14,393 nt of DNA from an uncultured Lachnoanaerobaculum sp. (GTDB lineage: Bacteria > Bacillota > Clostridia > Lachnospirales > Lachnospiraceae): the NCBI GenBank assembly GCA_916720285.1, contig CAKAQP010000037.1, positions 1-14,393 on the forward strand. The letters run 5' to 3'. Position 1 is the first letter of the stretch; each line of letters opens with the position of its first letter. The position numbers and the translations under genes are program-made. The notes beneath the pieces were generated by a model that saw only the letters and a list, made by a program, of their open reading frames with translations, did no database searches and was not told the DNA's origin. Of the stretch, positions 1 to 7,465 are shown piece by piece.

Positions 1-91
1 CCTGATATCATTTATACTGTACGTATTTTATGCGTACTTGTCAATATTTTTACTTAATTTATTTTTAGGAAACAATAAAATAAACATATAC

Positions 92-130
92 TATAAAAAC
101 TGTCAAAATGTATCTAACATCCTGACAGTT
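92..130 (-). terminator. Putative intrinsic terminator
   Basis: Arms AACTGTCA (98-105) and TGACAGTT (123-130) form an 8-bp stem. Inside it, ATGT pairs with ACAT, separated from the outer stem by a small internal loop. Read on the minus strand, the stem is followed by a short U-rich run (TTTTTATAG, which overlaps the stem end). The plus-strand side lacks a T-run, so the direction is minus. It would end a transcript starting upstream in 131-561, since the protease transcript already has its own terminator at 654-686. Confidence 0.45.
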
Positions 131-160
131 ATACTTACATGGCTTTCTTTATTTTTCAAT

Positions 161-230
161 ATGTTAGGTATCAATGAGCGGCTACCTAGTAAGCCTTTAC
201 TGTGACACTTCTTTCATTGATACTTCACAT
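161..230. repeat. Long imperfect inverted repeat with internal hairpin
   Basis: Arms 161-177 and 214-230 share a perfect 10-bp core (GTATCAATGA / TCATTGATAC). They extend to 17 bp with one mismatch and one position that pairs only as G-U in plus-strand RNA. The 36-nt interior contains a second hairpin (GGCT 180-183 with AGCC 192-195, plus TAC/GTA pairing inside). This nested shape suits a structured RNA domain; it could also be a remnant of a mobile-element end. No transposase gene is adjacent. Confidence 0.5.
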
Positions 231-421
231 TTATAAACCATTCTTTATTTGATTTTTTACATAGAGTCAGACGGTTTTTATACAATATATGAAAATCTAT
301 CTGTCTGCACCTTATATACTCGCTACAACCTGCGTGGGCTTTGCTTTAAGTAGTATTTTTATATATTTTTGTATGTAAAAATCGTATTTGGGATTTTCAG
401 ATTGAATAATCATTTAGAATA

Positions 422-463
422 CTATGATTCCCTGTTCTGCAGATTGACAGGTTTCGTTCATAG
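422..463 (-). other. Two-tier hairpin in the candidate RNA
   Basis: Outer arms CTATGA (422-427) and TCATAG (458-463) enclose inner arms CCTGT (431-435) and ACAGG (447-451). The inner loop includes the palindrome TCTGCAGA. On the minus strand the internal loop between the two stems is asymmetric (ACGAAA on one side, GAA on the other). This is the type of purine-rich internal loop often seen in folded RNAs, but no family is recognised. Confidence 0.4.
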
Positions 464-567
464 AAATTGAATTTTAGAATTTTAACTTTTATATTGGGGA
501 CTTTGATGGCTAAACTATCATTTATAAAAGTTATTTATAAATTTCTCCTTTCTCCGTCTTTACATAA

Positions 568-596
568 ATTATAACCCTCAAACGCTTTACACGCAA
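568..596 (-). promoter_or_regulatory. Putative promoter for the 95-561 unit
   Basis: On the minus strand a perfect -10 box TATAAT (568-573) lies 17 bases from a -35-like TTGCGT (591-596, matching TTG of TTGACA). Transcription would start near 561. It lies beyond the terminator of the protease gene, so it would drive a separate transcript toward base 98. The -35 match is weak, and AT-rich DNA gives chance -10 boxes. Confidence 0.4.
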
Positions 597-653
597 TATG
601 GAATAGTTGTTCGGTCGATATATGGCAAGATAGATTGTGCAAAACATAAAAAT

Positions 654-686
654 GAAAAAGAGAGCCTTAAAACAGCTCTCCTTTTT
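654..686 (-). terminator. Terminator of the SLH-protein/protease operon
   Basis: GAGAGC (660-665) and GCTCTC (675-680) form a 6-bp GC-rich stem with a 9-nt loop. On the minus strand it is followed by a T-run (TTTTTC), and a matching A-run precedes the stem, extending it. It begins just a few bases past the protease stop codon. The T-run on the other side means it could also work in the plus direction. Confidence 0.85.
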
Positions 687-689
687 ATA

Positions 690-3600
690 CTAATTATTTT
701 TGGCTCTATATATGTATATGGTCTTTTCAGATTTATTCCCGGCAAGGTCTATGGCACTTATTTTTATACTGTTTTGCCCCTCGTTTAGCGGAACTTCTAT
801 TTGTGTAACTATCTGCGTAGTATTACCGTCTTTACCTTCAATATAAGAAATTGAGGTTTTATCATCAGTGCCTATAAGCGAGTCTCCGTTATAGAGACTT
901 AATTTAAATGAATTATCACGTGAGCGAACCTTTATTTTTACCATATCGGAATCAAGCTCTCTTTCATATACCTTATACTCAATAAAAGGATTTATCTTAT
1001 CGTAGAATAATCTTCTTACCATACTTGCCGATTTTTCGTTTTTAGTACTTACCTCAACTTTTATATTAACATTAAATGCTTCAAGTTTCAGTTTACTTTC
1101 AAAAGAGTACGCTTCACCCTTATATATTACATTTCCCTTTTTTCTATAGATAATATTGCTTTTTACAAGATCCTCTTTTCCAATATTTATAGGACTTGAG
1201 AGTTCATTTCCATCATTATCTACAAGCTTTATTTGTACACTTTCTACACTGTCATCCTCGTCCACATATCCTACAAAACCTGATACATCTATCTGCTTTT
1301 CTTCACCTTCCGTATTGCCAAGTACATCAAAAAACTCAGGTGTTTTAAGAAATACTGCAGGATATGGCTTTCTTTCTGCATTTGACGCAGTAGCATTATT
1401 AATTGTAATATCTGTAATACCTGCTTCTTCCATGCTCTCATGAGTATTTTGCATAGGCTTTCCGTCTTTAAATACTGTTGTAATATCAAAGCTTGTTTCA
1501 ACAGGATTTATTGTAAATTCATAACAAAGCTTGTCCTCATCATATTTGAAATTATATTTTTTTGATATTTCAGAATTTACTTTATTATCCAAAATTATAT
1601 TTTCTTCGATATTATCATGTTTTAAAGTAAGTTTATGCAAATGTGATTCTTCATCCGCCAGCTTTATCCTAATCACCGCTTCCTTTTCTATCAGACTGTA
1701 AGTCATATCATCAAGTTTTATATCGTTTACATAAACGCTTGCATTTTTATTGCTTATATAGTCAAAAAAGTTAAGGAAATTAATCTGATTATAATTGCCT
1801 TCTCTGACATCTGAAAGAGTGGTTCTGCTTTTATTATCCATATAGTCAACGGCATCTATTATAAGATCTGAAGTATCCGCAAAATACGGACAATGTACTT
1901 CAATATCCGAATTTCTGTAACCGTTGGTATAAATATATACTTCCCCTCTTGCAGTTGGACTGTCAGGTACCGCTTCTAAAGGTATATTAAGTTTGCCGTC
2001 TTCAACCTTTACAAGCTCTTTTCCATCCTTAATAGGTTCATCTTGAAATCTTATAACAAAGGACTTTCCGTATCTTATACTTGTATCGGCCTTATCATCC
2101 TGTGCATATCTTATTGACTGCAAATATACATTCTCTATACCTATGCCCTTATCATGAATATTAAATACTATCTCCTTCATATTGCCGTCAATATCATTTA
2201 TCTGCACTTCATTAGCAGTGCTCAGATTAGGGGCCATGCTGTCCACACGTACAGGAAATTTATAGACCTGCTCTCCACTTCCTCCTACATTATTAGTATT
2301 AAGCTTTGCCTTTATACAATATATGTACCTGACACCGTCCTCTGCAATTCCTTCGCCAAGTTTTCCGTCCCATACCGACTCCGGCATAAACTTAAAGCTT
2401 TTATTGACTGAAAGTCTGCTAAGCTTTCTTACCTGCTTTGAAATCCCTAAAACTCTTAAAGTTTCCTCCGTCTTTGCATCAAGTATAGAATACTCTATCT
2501 GCTCCATATTTCTGAGTGGTGCTATTCTTGTCGCCACATCGGGATAGTACTTACTGTTCGGTGAAAAATATATTTCATTATTGTACAGTGGAAGTTTAAG
2601 CATCATACTTGTTCCAAGCATTGAAGAGCTTACTCCCGCATTTTTATTTACAAAAAATTGTACATTTCTTTTTTCACTTCCAATCTCAGGAAGCTGGAAC
2701 GCATCTATAGCTCTTTGTCTGCCCCAGTCTCCGTAAAATCCGAGGAAAGGTATATTAAGATCTGATATACCGTCTTTGTCTTTAAGACTTATAAAACCTT
2801 CTATAAAGTTATCCTCGTCAAGGTTTTCTGCATCCGAGTAATCCATAGTGAAATCTATACTTGCGGATGAATGTGCTTCCACGCTTATCTCTCTGCTTAT
2901 ATTAGACTCATTTGAATGTAATATTTCAGATCTTTGCAGCCTATATGTACCGTCCGTAGGTTCATAAAGTGCAACTGAATTTATATTATAGCTTTTTTTA
3001 ATGTCTCCAAAGTTTTCAAGACTAAGTCTAACATCAAAACTTTTATCCTTAAGTTCTTTAAGCTCGAGCTTTCCGTCGGCTATATTGTCATTGGTTCCTT
3101 GTGCCCTTACTACTACAGTGGTTTTTAATGCATTTTCAATATTTAGAGCACCGCTTCCCTGCTGTCTTACAAAGTAGGGTATATCTTCAAATATTCCCTC
3201 ATCCTTTAAAGGAGTTGCGGTATTCATAAGTAAAAGTTTTATAAATTCCGAACTGTTATCTGTTTGTATATTCTTTGCCTTTATATATTGTTTAAGTATG
3301 GCTGTAGCTCCCGTTACCTGAGGAGCCGCCATGGAAGTACCGGACATATCCTTATACTTGTCGTCCTCAACGCTTGAGTATATATGTCCTCCCGGAGCGG
3401 TTATCTCCGGCTTAATTCTAAGATCGGGAGTGGGACCCCATGAAGAAAACTTTGAAACACTTCCTGCCGCTACATTGTCGACATCCGTCATTTCAGTAAA
3501 TATCTCAGGTCTCAGATCATTATTATAACCGTATTCCTCCATTAACTTATCATAGGTACTTCTTTTTATACGGATACAGGTAAGCTTTCCCGCATTACCC

Positions 3601-5120
3601 GGAACTTCAAGATTTCCGCCTATTTGCTCAGCCATGCTCCTGTTATTGTAAAAAACAATGGCGGCAGGTTTTAATTCAGCTATTGACTCAAGCTTATCCC
3701 CAAATCCTAAGCTGTCTTTTGTTGTAGGAATCTCAAAGAGTACCAGCTTACCTTCTATATTTTCTTTTTTAATAAGCTCTTGCTTAGCGTTTTTTAAATC
3801 AAATATATCCGCACTTATAATCTTTTTCGGATTTTCTCCTTTATGCAAATCCGTCTCTTCATTTACATAGGCATCCCAGCTGTCCTTCCACCTTATGACA
3901 TACATATGCCTTTTAGTATTTTCCATAGATGCAACTGCTATAGTTCCTTCATTTACAGCAGGATTTGCAATTAAAGCGGTATCATAATTTTCTTTTAAAG
4001 GCTCTACATTATTTATATTACCGGAAGTAATATTTCCGTCATTACCGGCAGCTACTGAAATTACTATTCCGGCTTTTCTTGCCTTTTCTATAACCTCATT
4101 TTCCGGATAAGCTCTGTTCTCCATTGAAAATCCGGCTGCCGATCCCAGGCTTAAGTTTATTACATCGGCCTTCAATGTTATAGCATCATCCAAGGCTTTC
4201 AACCAAATATCGGTAAATGTTGTAGGATACTCAAGGTCATCTGAAAATACCTTAAGCGCAAGTATTTGTGCATTAGGTGCCACTCCGAAAGTCCCGCTCT
4301 CAATATCATTTGCGGCAGCTATTCCGGATACATGCATACCGTGCATTACACCGTAACTGTTACGTAAGTTCTTATTAAAATCATAATAATTATAGCCATA
4401 AGGTACTTTATCCGAATAATAAGAGCCTTTCAATCCGTTTTCAGCTATTATCTTTTCTATATCTGTCTTTGTGTACATAGGATGTACAGATTCATCCAGT
4501 CTAAGTGCCTTATGTCTGTAGTCTATACCTGAGTCTATTACCGCAATAACACTGCCCTCGCCTTTATATCCAAGTGTATTCCACGCATATCCCGAACCTA
4601 TTATACTGTTGGATGACTTAAGATAAGGTCTTTGAAACTCCTGTGATACATAAACACTTTTTACTCCGGGAAGCGCTTCTATTTTTTCTATTTCAGTCGC
4701 TTCGGCACTTAATGATATACCGTTAAATACTGTATCATAGTGCCTTACCTCCTTAACATCCGCCTTTATGTCCTCATTTTTTATATCTTTTACAAGCTTA
4801 TCCTGATCTTCTTTCAGCTCCTGCTTTTTTTCATCTATAAAGGAATCATCCAATTTATCATAGTCCATATCTTTATTTATGGCTTCTTCTATCAATGAGT
4901 CCTTATCAAGCTCTATTATAAGCCTAAGCTCTTTTGGCTTGTCTTCATTTTCTTTTGCTTCGGTATCAGCCGAATTTAATTTTTTATCTGCCTCTTTTAC
5001 ATACTCTGAAACTCTGTCCCCGTTATTTTGTGCCGCAAATCCCGGCTTAGCTGTAGAAACCAAGGGATTTATAAGAAGTACGGCACAAAACAAGGCAAGT
5101 TTTTTACTTATTCTATTCAT
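690..5120 (-). CDS. Secreted subtilisin-like cell-envelope serine protease (lactocepin/C5a peptidase type)
   Basis: This is a 1476-residue secreted S8 peptidase that probably cleaves extracellular proteins at the cell surface. Residues 1-30 are a signal peptide. Residues about 60-160 resemble an I9-type propeptide. The catalytic domain shows Asp196 (VIDSGID), His260 in HGMHVSGI (the HGMHV form is typical of lactocepin/C5a peptidases), oxyanion Asn360 (AAGND) and Ser596 (MSGTSMAAP). A PA-like insert spans about 430-545 (GKLVLFE, PAAIVFYN). An fn3_5-like domain at about 685-800 ends in FLGFYGDW. The rest, about 810-1476, is beta-rich Ig/fibronectin-like modules, the last carrying LNEGQNSIKISAIDLAGN. 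No LPXTG sorting signal, SLH domain or C-terminal membrane helix is seen, so surface retention is unexplained. The start is ATG, with GGTGAG overlapping the stop codon of the upstream SLH gene 7 bases away, implying translational coupling. The family call is firm; the substrate is unknown. Confidence 0.93.
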   Translation of the reverse strand: MNRISKKLALFCAVLLINPLVSTAKPGFAAQNNGDRVSEYVKEADKKLNSADTEAKENEDKPKELRLIIELDKDSLIEEAINKDMDYDKLDDSFIDEKKQELKEDQDKLVKDIKNEDIKADVKEVRHYDTVFNGISLSAEATEIEKIEALPGVKSVYVSQEFQRPYLKSSNSIIGSGYAWNTLGYKGEGSVIAVIDSGIDYRHKALRLDESVHPMYTKTDIEKIIAENGLKGSYYSDKVPYGYNYYDFNKNLRNSYGVMHGMHVSGIAAANDIESGTFGVAPNAQILALKVFSDDLEYPTTFTDIWLKALDDAITLKADVINLSLGSAAGFSMENRAYPENEVIEKARKAGIVISVAAGNDGNITSGNINNVEPLKENYDTALIANPAVNEGTIAVASMENTKRHMYVIRWKDSWDAYVNEETDLHKGENPKKIISADIFDLKNAKQELIKKENIEGKLVLFEIPTTKDSLGFGDKLESIAELKPAAIVFYNNRSMAEQIGGNLEVPGNAGKLTCIRIKRSTYDKLMEEYGYNNDLRPEIFTEMTDVDNVAAGSVSKFSSWGPTPDLRIKPEITAPGGHIYSSVEDDKYKDMSGTSMAAPQVTGATAILKQYIKAKNIQTDNSSEFIKLLLMNTATPLKDEGIFEDIPYFVRQQGSGALNIENALKTTVVVRAQGTNDNIADGKLELKELKDKSFDVRLSLENFGDIKKSYNINSVALYEPTDGTYRLQRSEILHSNESNISREISVEAHSSASIDFTMDYSDAENLDEDNFIEGFISLKDKDGISDLNIPFLGFYGDWGRQRAIDAFQLPEIGSEKRNVQFFVNKNAGVSSSMLGTSMMLKLPLYNNEIYFSPNSKYYPDVATRIAPLRNMEQIEYSILDAKTEETLRVLGISKQVRKLSRLSVNKSFKFMPESVWDGKLGEGIAEDGVRYIYCIKAKLNTNNVGGSGEQVYKFPVRVDSMAPNLSTANEVQINDIDGNMKEIVFNIHDKGIGIENVYLQSIRYAQDDKADTSIRYGKSFVIRFQDEPIKDGKELVKVEDGKLNIPLEAVPDSPTARGEVYIYTNGYRNSDIEVHCPYFADTSDLIIDAVDYMDNKSRTTLSDVREGNYNQINFLNFFDYISNKNASVYVNDIKLDDMTYSLIEKEAVIRIKLADEESHLHKLTLKHDNIEENIILDNKVNSEISKKYNFKYDEDKLCYEFTINPVETSFDITTVFKDGKPMQNTHESMEEAGITDITINNATASNAERKPYPAVFLKTPEFFDVLGNTEGEEKQIDVSGFVGYVDEDDSVESVQIKLVDNDGNELSSPINIGKEDLVKSNIIYRKKGNVIYKGEAYSFESKLKLEAFNVNIKVEVSTKNEKSASMVRRLFYDKINPFIEYKVYERELDSDMVKIKVRSRDNSFKLSLYNGDSLIGTDDKTSISYIEGKDGNTTQIVTQIEVPLNEGQNSIKISAIDLAGNKSEKTIYIYRAKNN

Positions 5121-5127
5121 AACTCAC

Positions 5128-6552
5128 CTATTCTATAATTATTTTAACTATAAATTTTACCTTGCCATAGTTCTTGTTGTTGATTACAAGATCCTCTAAG
5201 CTGCTTACAGCAAGCCTATATTCTCCTTTTTGAGCGTTTTTCACCTGATTAAGACTCTCACCTTCCCACTTTACATTAAGCTTTACTCCGTTATTTTCTC
5301 CGCTTAATTTAAGCCCTATAAGCGCTTTGTCTTCAAGGTTCACTCCGTTAACGGCTTTATATTTTAATGTTTTATCCGCATATAAGTGTTCATTCAGTAC
5401 TATAAAGTCTTCACTCAAATTTTCCGCTACACTGTTTTTTTCACCTTCATTAGGAGTACCTTCATTTACTTTGGGCGGTACTTCACTTTGAGTTTTCTTA
5501 TTTTCAGTAATCTTTCCGGTCTCGGTCTTCTCCTCCGGCTTAGCTGTATCTTTATCTTTTGGTATTACTTTTTCTTCAGTTTCTTTATCACTTTGAGCTT
5601 TATTTTCTTTTTGATTATTTCCTCCGAAATAACTGTCTGATGAACCGTTACTTCTACTTCCCTTTATTATCCTCTTAATCGGTTTTCTACCGTCAGGCTT
5701 ATACTCCTCCGGATTTGGCAAAGGTCCTACCTTACCGTCAGATCCCAAATTTGTATAGGAAATATTTTTACCGAGACTTTTTGCCGATTGTAACTTTGAG
5801 TTTGAAAGTTGCACCTCAAAGTTTTGGCTTCCTGCGGCAATATAGATTTTACTTATATCTGAATTTATAATCCTTAATCTTCCGTTACTCGCCTTTTGGT
5901 TTATAAGTATCGGAGTCTGTATTTTTATATTTTCTATAACGGCATCATTGGCATTTACAACTATAAAAGCCTTTGACTTATTGTTTTCATCCGCCCTGAA
6001 ATTTTGAGAGGTATTGATAACCGTAAGGAAAAGCTCTTTAATTACATCCCTTAACTCACCTCTGTTTAAGACTTTACCGGTTTCAAAGCTCTTATCTTTT
6101 CCTTCAATAACACCAAGGTTTTCAAGTTCTTTTATATAGCCTCTTGACCATGACTGTAATTTCTCGTCATCAATAAAAGCTGTTTTCCCCTCAGCCGCTT
6201 CAATGCCTATATACTTTGCAAGTAGGTAATATACCTCTTCCTTTTTAGGACTTTCATAAAGATTGGCAAATGATACATGCTCATCTATTATATTCAGTCC
6301 TTTTAATTTCTCTACAGATCTTTTAATATACTCTTCATCCGCATTTGCGTAATTTCCTATGTCCGCTATATCGGATCCCAAGTTGCCTGAAAGCTTTTCA
6401 AGTAATATAATCAAGTCTCTTTTGCTAATACTTACTTCGTTATCCATATATGTTTTTTGCTCCGCTTTTGCAATTGGAGCAATAAAAAACAATTGAATAC
6501 ATATAGCTATGCTTAACAACAAAGTAAATTTTATTGCTTTTTTCATACTCAT
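5128..6552 (-). CDS. Secreted S-layer-homology (SLH) domain protein
   Basis: This 474-residue exported protein probably binds the cell wall. A signal peptide occupies residues 1-30 (KK, hydrophobic core, AKA/EQ cleavage). Three degenerate SLH-like repeats follow at about 38-180; the clearest is the third (FIDDEKLQSWSRGYIKEL, then LGVIEGKDKSF and LNRGELRDVI). Residues about 190-260 have repeating short beta strands (VVNANDAVIENIKI, GRLRIINSDISKIYIA) like the beta-solenoid segment found in many clostridial SLH proteins. Residues about 285-375 are a charged K/E/P-rich linker, and about 385-474 form a small unrecognised beta-rich domain. The first ATG was chosen because AGGAG lies 7 bases upstream; the second ATG two codons on would be too far. 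It leads a two-gene operon with the surface protease, so a role in anchoring or assisting that protease is plausible but inferred. Confidence 0.85.
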   Translation of the reverse strand: MSMKKAIKFTLLLSIAICIQLFFIAPIAKAEQKTYMDNEVSISKRDLIILLEKLSGNLGSDIADIGNYANADEEYIKRSVEKLKGLNIIDEHVSFANLYESPKKEEVYYLLAKYIGIEAAEGKTAFIDDEKLQSWSRGYIKELENLGVIEGKDKSFETGKVLNRGELRDVIKELFLTVINTSQNFRADENNKSKAFIVVNANDAVIENIKIQTPILINQKASNGRLRIINSDISKIYIAAGSQNFEVQLSNSKLQSAKSLGKNISYTNLGSDGKVGPLPNPEEYKPDGRKPIKRIIKGSRSNGSSDSYFGGNNQKENKAQSDKETEEKVIPKDKDTAKPEEKTETGKITENKKTQSEVPPKVNEGTPNEGEKNSVAENLSEDFIVLNEHLYADKTLKYKAVNGVNLEDKALIGLKLSGENNGVKLNVKWEGESLNQVKNAQKGEYRLAVSSLEDLVINNKNYGKVKFIVKIIIE

Positions 6553-6580
6553 TTGTTTCTCCTGATTTTATTTTTAAAAT

Positions 6581-6621
6581 GTTTTATCTTCTGAATTTAT
6601 CCGGACATAAGAAGATAAAGC
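6581..6621 (-). promoter_or_regulatory. Leader hairpin of the SLH-protein/protease operon
   Basis: Arms TTTATCTTCT (6583-6592) and AGAAGATAAA (6610-6619) pair perfectly over 10 bp and extend by one G-U and one G-C pair. The 17-nt loop can itself form a TTAT/ATAA mini-stem around CCGGAC. It lies inside the roughly 120-nt 5' leader, about 30 bases from the start codon. A second, AT-only hairpin (ACAATAT 6654-6660 with ATATTGT 6671-6677) sits at the predicted 5' end. These could stabilise the mRNA or regulate it; there is no strong U-run directly after the main stem, so it is not an obvious terminator. Confidence 0.5.
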
Positions 6622-6682
6622 ACTTTAAATTTTTAATCGCACTTATTGGCTAAACAATATCTATATATACATATTGTAGTAA

Positions 6683-6710
6683 ATTATAACAGGAAAAAGT
6701 GAAATGTAAA
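6683..6710 (-). promoter_or_regulatory. Promoter of the SLH-protein/protease operon
   Basis: On the minus strand a -35 TTTACA (6705-6710) and a perfect -10 TATAAT (6683-6688) are separated by 16 bases. A TG one base before the -10 gives an extended -10 (TGTTATAAT). Predicted transcription start is near 6676, leaving a leader of about 120 nt. It lies downstream of the queT terminator, so the operon is probably an independent unit. Confidence 0.75.
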
Positions 6711-6752
6711 TAATATGCATAATTTTTTTTTAGAAAAATTTAATCTATACGG

Positions 6753-6814
6753 AAAAATAAAAATATCCCGACAAATACAAGGCATTTTGTCCTTGTGACT
6801 TTGTCAGGATATTT
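6753..6814 (-). terminator. Terminator of queT
   Basis: AAATATCC (6761-6768) pairs with GGATATTT (6807-6814), and inside it GACAAA/TTTGTC and ACAAGG/CCTTGT extend the stem around a short loop with small interruptions. On the minus strand it is followed by TTTTTATTTTT. It starts 23 bases after the queT stop codon. This is a typical strong rho-independent terminator. Confidence 0.9.
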
Positions 6815-6836
6815 CATTAATAAATTTTTTTATTTT

Positions 6837-7346
6837 CTAAGCTTTTTGGCTGACTTTGTTCTCGCTTCCAAAAATAAATGAACTTTTCGGTTCAAGAGCA
6901 AGCATCAATAAATTACCTAAAATACCTACCGCAAGGACTTCTCCTATACCCACTGTAAGCATCATGTAAGGTATCAAATCCGGTAAACCGTAAGCATACT
7001 TTAGTACAAACGGAATAATAATTGCGTTTGCAAGTATCGGTGGTACACATACCAACCATTTTGAAATACTTCTGAGTCTGTAGCTTAATATTGCACCTAT
7101 AAGTGTAGCCAATGTTCCGAATATAATATCAGGAAGTGCAGCTCCGGCAAGTATATTTGCCAAAAGGCATCCTATACTTACTCCGGGTACTGCCGCCACT
7201 GTAAAGAATGGCAGAATACAAAGCGCCTCAGAAATTCTGAACTGGATAGCGCCAAAGCTGATAGGGGCAAATGCAAGTGTAAGCACTACATATACTGCCG
7301 CTATGACTGCACCCTGTGCCATCATTTTTGTTGTAATATTTTTCAT
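6837..7346 (-). CDS. queT: QueT-type queuosine-precursor transporter (ECF S-component)
   Basis: This 169-residue membrane protein is the substrate-binding S-component that imports a queuosine precursor (preQ0/preQ1 type) together with a shared ECF energizing module, which is not encoded here. It has the family hallmark near the N-terminus (residues about 17-45: YVVLTLAFAPISFGAIQFRI followed by SEALCILPFF). About five to six hydrophobic segments follow (roughly 11-30, 41-66, 72-89, 97-117, 123-150) with a short charged C-terminal tail, normal length for the family. The start ATG has AAAGGAG 5 bases upstream. A preQ1-riboswitch-like leader precedes it, which fits the assignment. It is a single-gene unit with its own promoter and terminator. 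Confidence 0.93.
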   Translation of the reverse strand: MKNITTKMMAQGAVIAAVYVVLTLAFAPISFGAIQFRISEALCILPFFTVAAVPGVSIGCLLANILAGAALPDIIFGTLATLIGAILSYRLRSISKWLVCVPPILANAIIIPFVLKYAYGLPDLIPYMMLTVGIGEVLAVGILGNLLMLALEPKSSFIFGSENKVSQKA

Positions 7347-7351
7347 GTTTT

Positions 7352-7417
7352 CTCCTTTAGTTTTGTTTTAGGTGAGGAAGGTTTCGAACTCACCAAGTAC
7401 GCTAGATACTTTACGGT
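7352..7417 (-). promoter_or_regulatory. preQ1-riboswitch-like leader of queT
   Basis: On the minus strand GGTGAG (7389-7394) pairs with CTCACC (7371-7376) around a 12-nt loop (7377-7388) that starts TTC and ends in C. An A-rich tail (TAAAACAAAACTAAAGGAG, 7352-7370) follows and includes the ribosome binding site. Loop size, the C just before the 3' arm and the A-rich tail match class-I preQ1 aptamers, and the regulated gene fits. However, the usual loop-tail pairing is not seen in the standard register; instead loop CCTT could pair with AAGG of the ribosome binding site. A competing upstream stem (AAGTA 7407-7411 with TACTT 7395-7399, extended by ACC/GGT) uses part of the first arm. No U-run follows, so control would be translational. 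Confidence 0.55.
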
Positions 7418-7446
7418 ATTTTAGAGAATAAATCAAGTGTTTTCAC
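7418..7446 (-). promoter_or_regulatory. Putative promoter of queT
   Basis: On the minus strand a -35-like GTGAAA (7441-7446, 4 of 6 consensus) and a -10 TAAAAT (7418-7423, 5 of 6) are separated by 17 bases. The start point near 7411 would place the whole riboswitch-like element in the transcript. No terminator is visible between the dehydrogenase stop codon and this site, so read-through from upstream is also possible. Confidence 0.5.
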
Positions 7447-7465
7447 AGTATTAATATATCTTATA

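Larger units (their letters stand above)
95..561 (-). ncRNA. Candidate structured noncoding RNA unit
   Basis: A promoter-like sequence (568-596), two compound hairpins (422-463 and 161-230) and a terminator-like hairpin (98-130) lie in order on the minus strand with no credible ORF between them. An AAAGGAG sequence near 545-551 resembles a ribosome binding site, but no start codon with an open frame follows at a workable distance; the nearest ATG reads only three codons. I do not recognise a known RNA family. The alternative is that unrelated AT-rich hairpins happen to be aligned. Confidence 0.25.
1..653. other. Non-coding region downstream of the protease gene
   Basis: No reading frame of credible length, codon pattern or recognisable protein similarity is visible on either strand. 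The region is very AT-rich and holds, on the minus strand, a promoter-like pair of boxes (568-596), a two-tier hairpin (422-463), a long imperfect inverted repeat (161-230) and a terminator-like hairpin (98-130). Bases 1-97 contain only a short GTACG/CGTAC inverted repeat (19-23 and 33-37) and AT-rich sequence. I see no tRNA, RNase P, tmRNA or SRP RNA signature. It could be a noncoding RNA locus or decayed mobile DNA. Confidence 0.6.

Noticed and set aside
161..230. Terminal inverted repeats of an insertion sequence
   Set aside because: The arms are only 36 bases apart, no transposase frame is present and no target duplication is evident; kept only as an open alternative.
506..574. Plus-strand 22-codon ORF starting ATG GCT AAA with a GGGGA sequence upstream
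   Set aside because: Very short, AT-rich, poor ribosome binding site, no recognisable product and opposite to every other gene.
1156..1443. Plus-strand open frame of about 95 codons inside the protease gene
   Set aside because: Antisense shadow of a gene with clear domains; no ribosome binding site or protein character. The same applies to the other plus-strand frames in this window.
7347..7465. preQ1-II riboswitch
   Set aside because: The additional small hairpin and conserved segments I expect between the main stem and the ribosome binding site are absent; the element is shorter and closer to class I.
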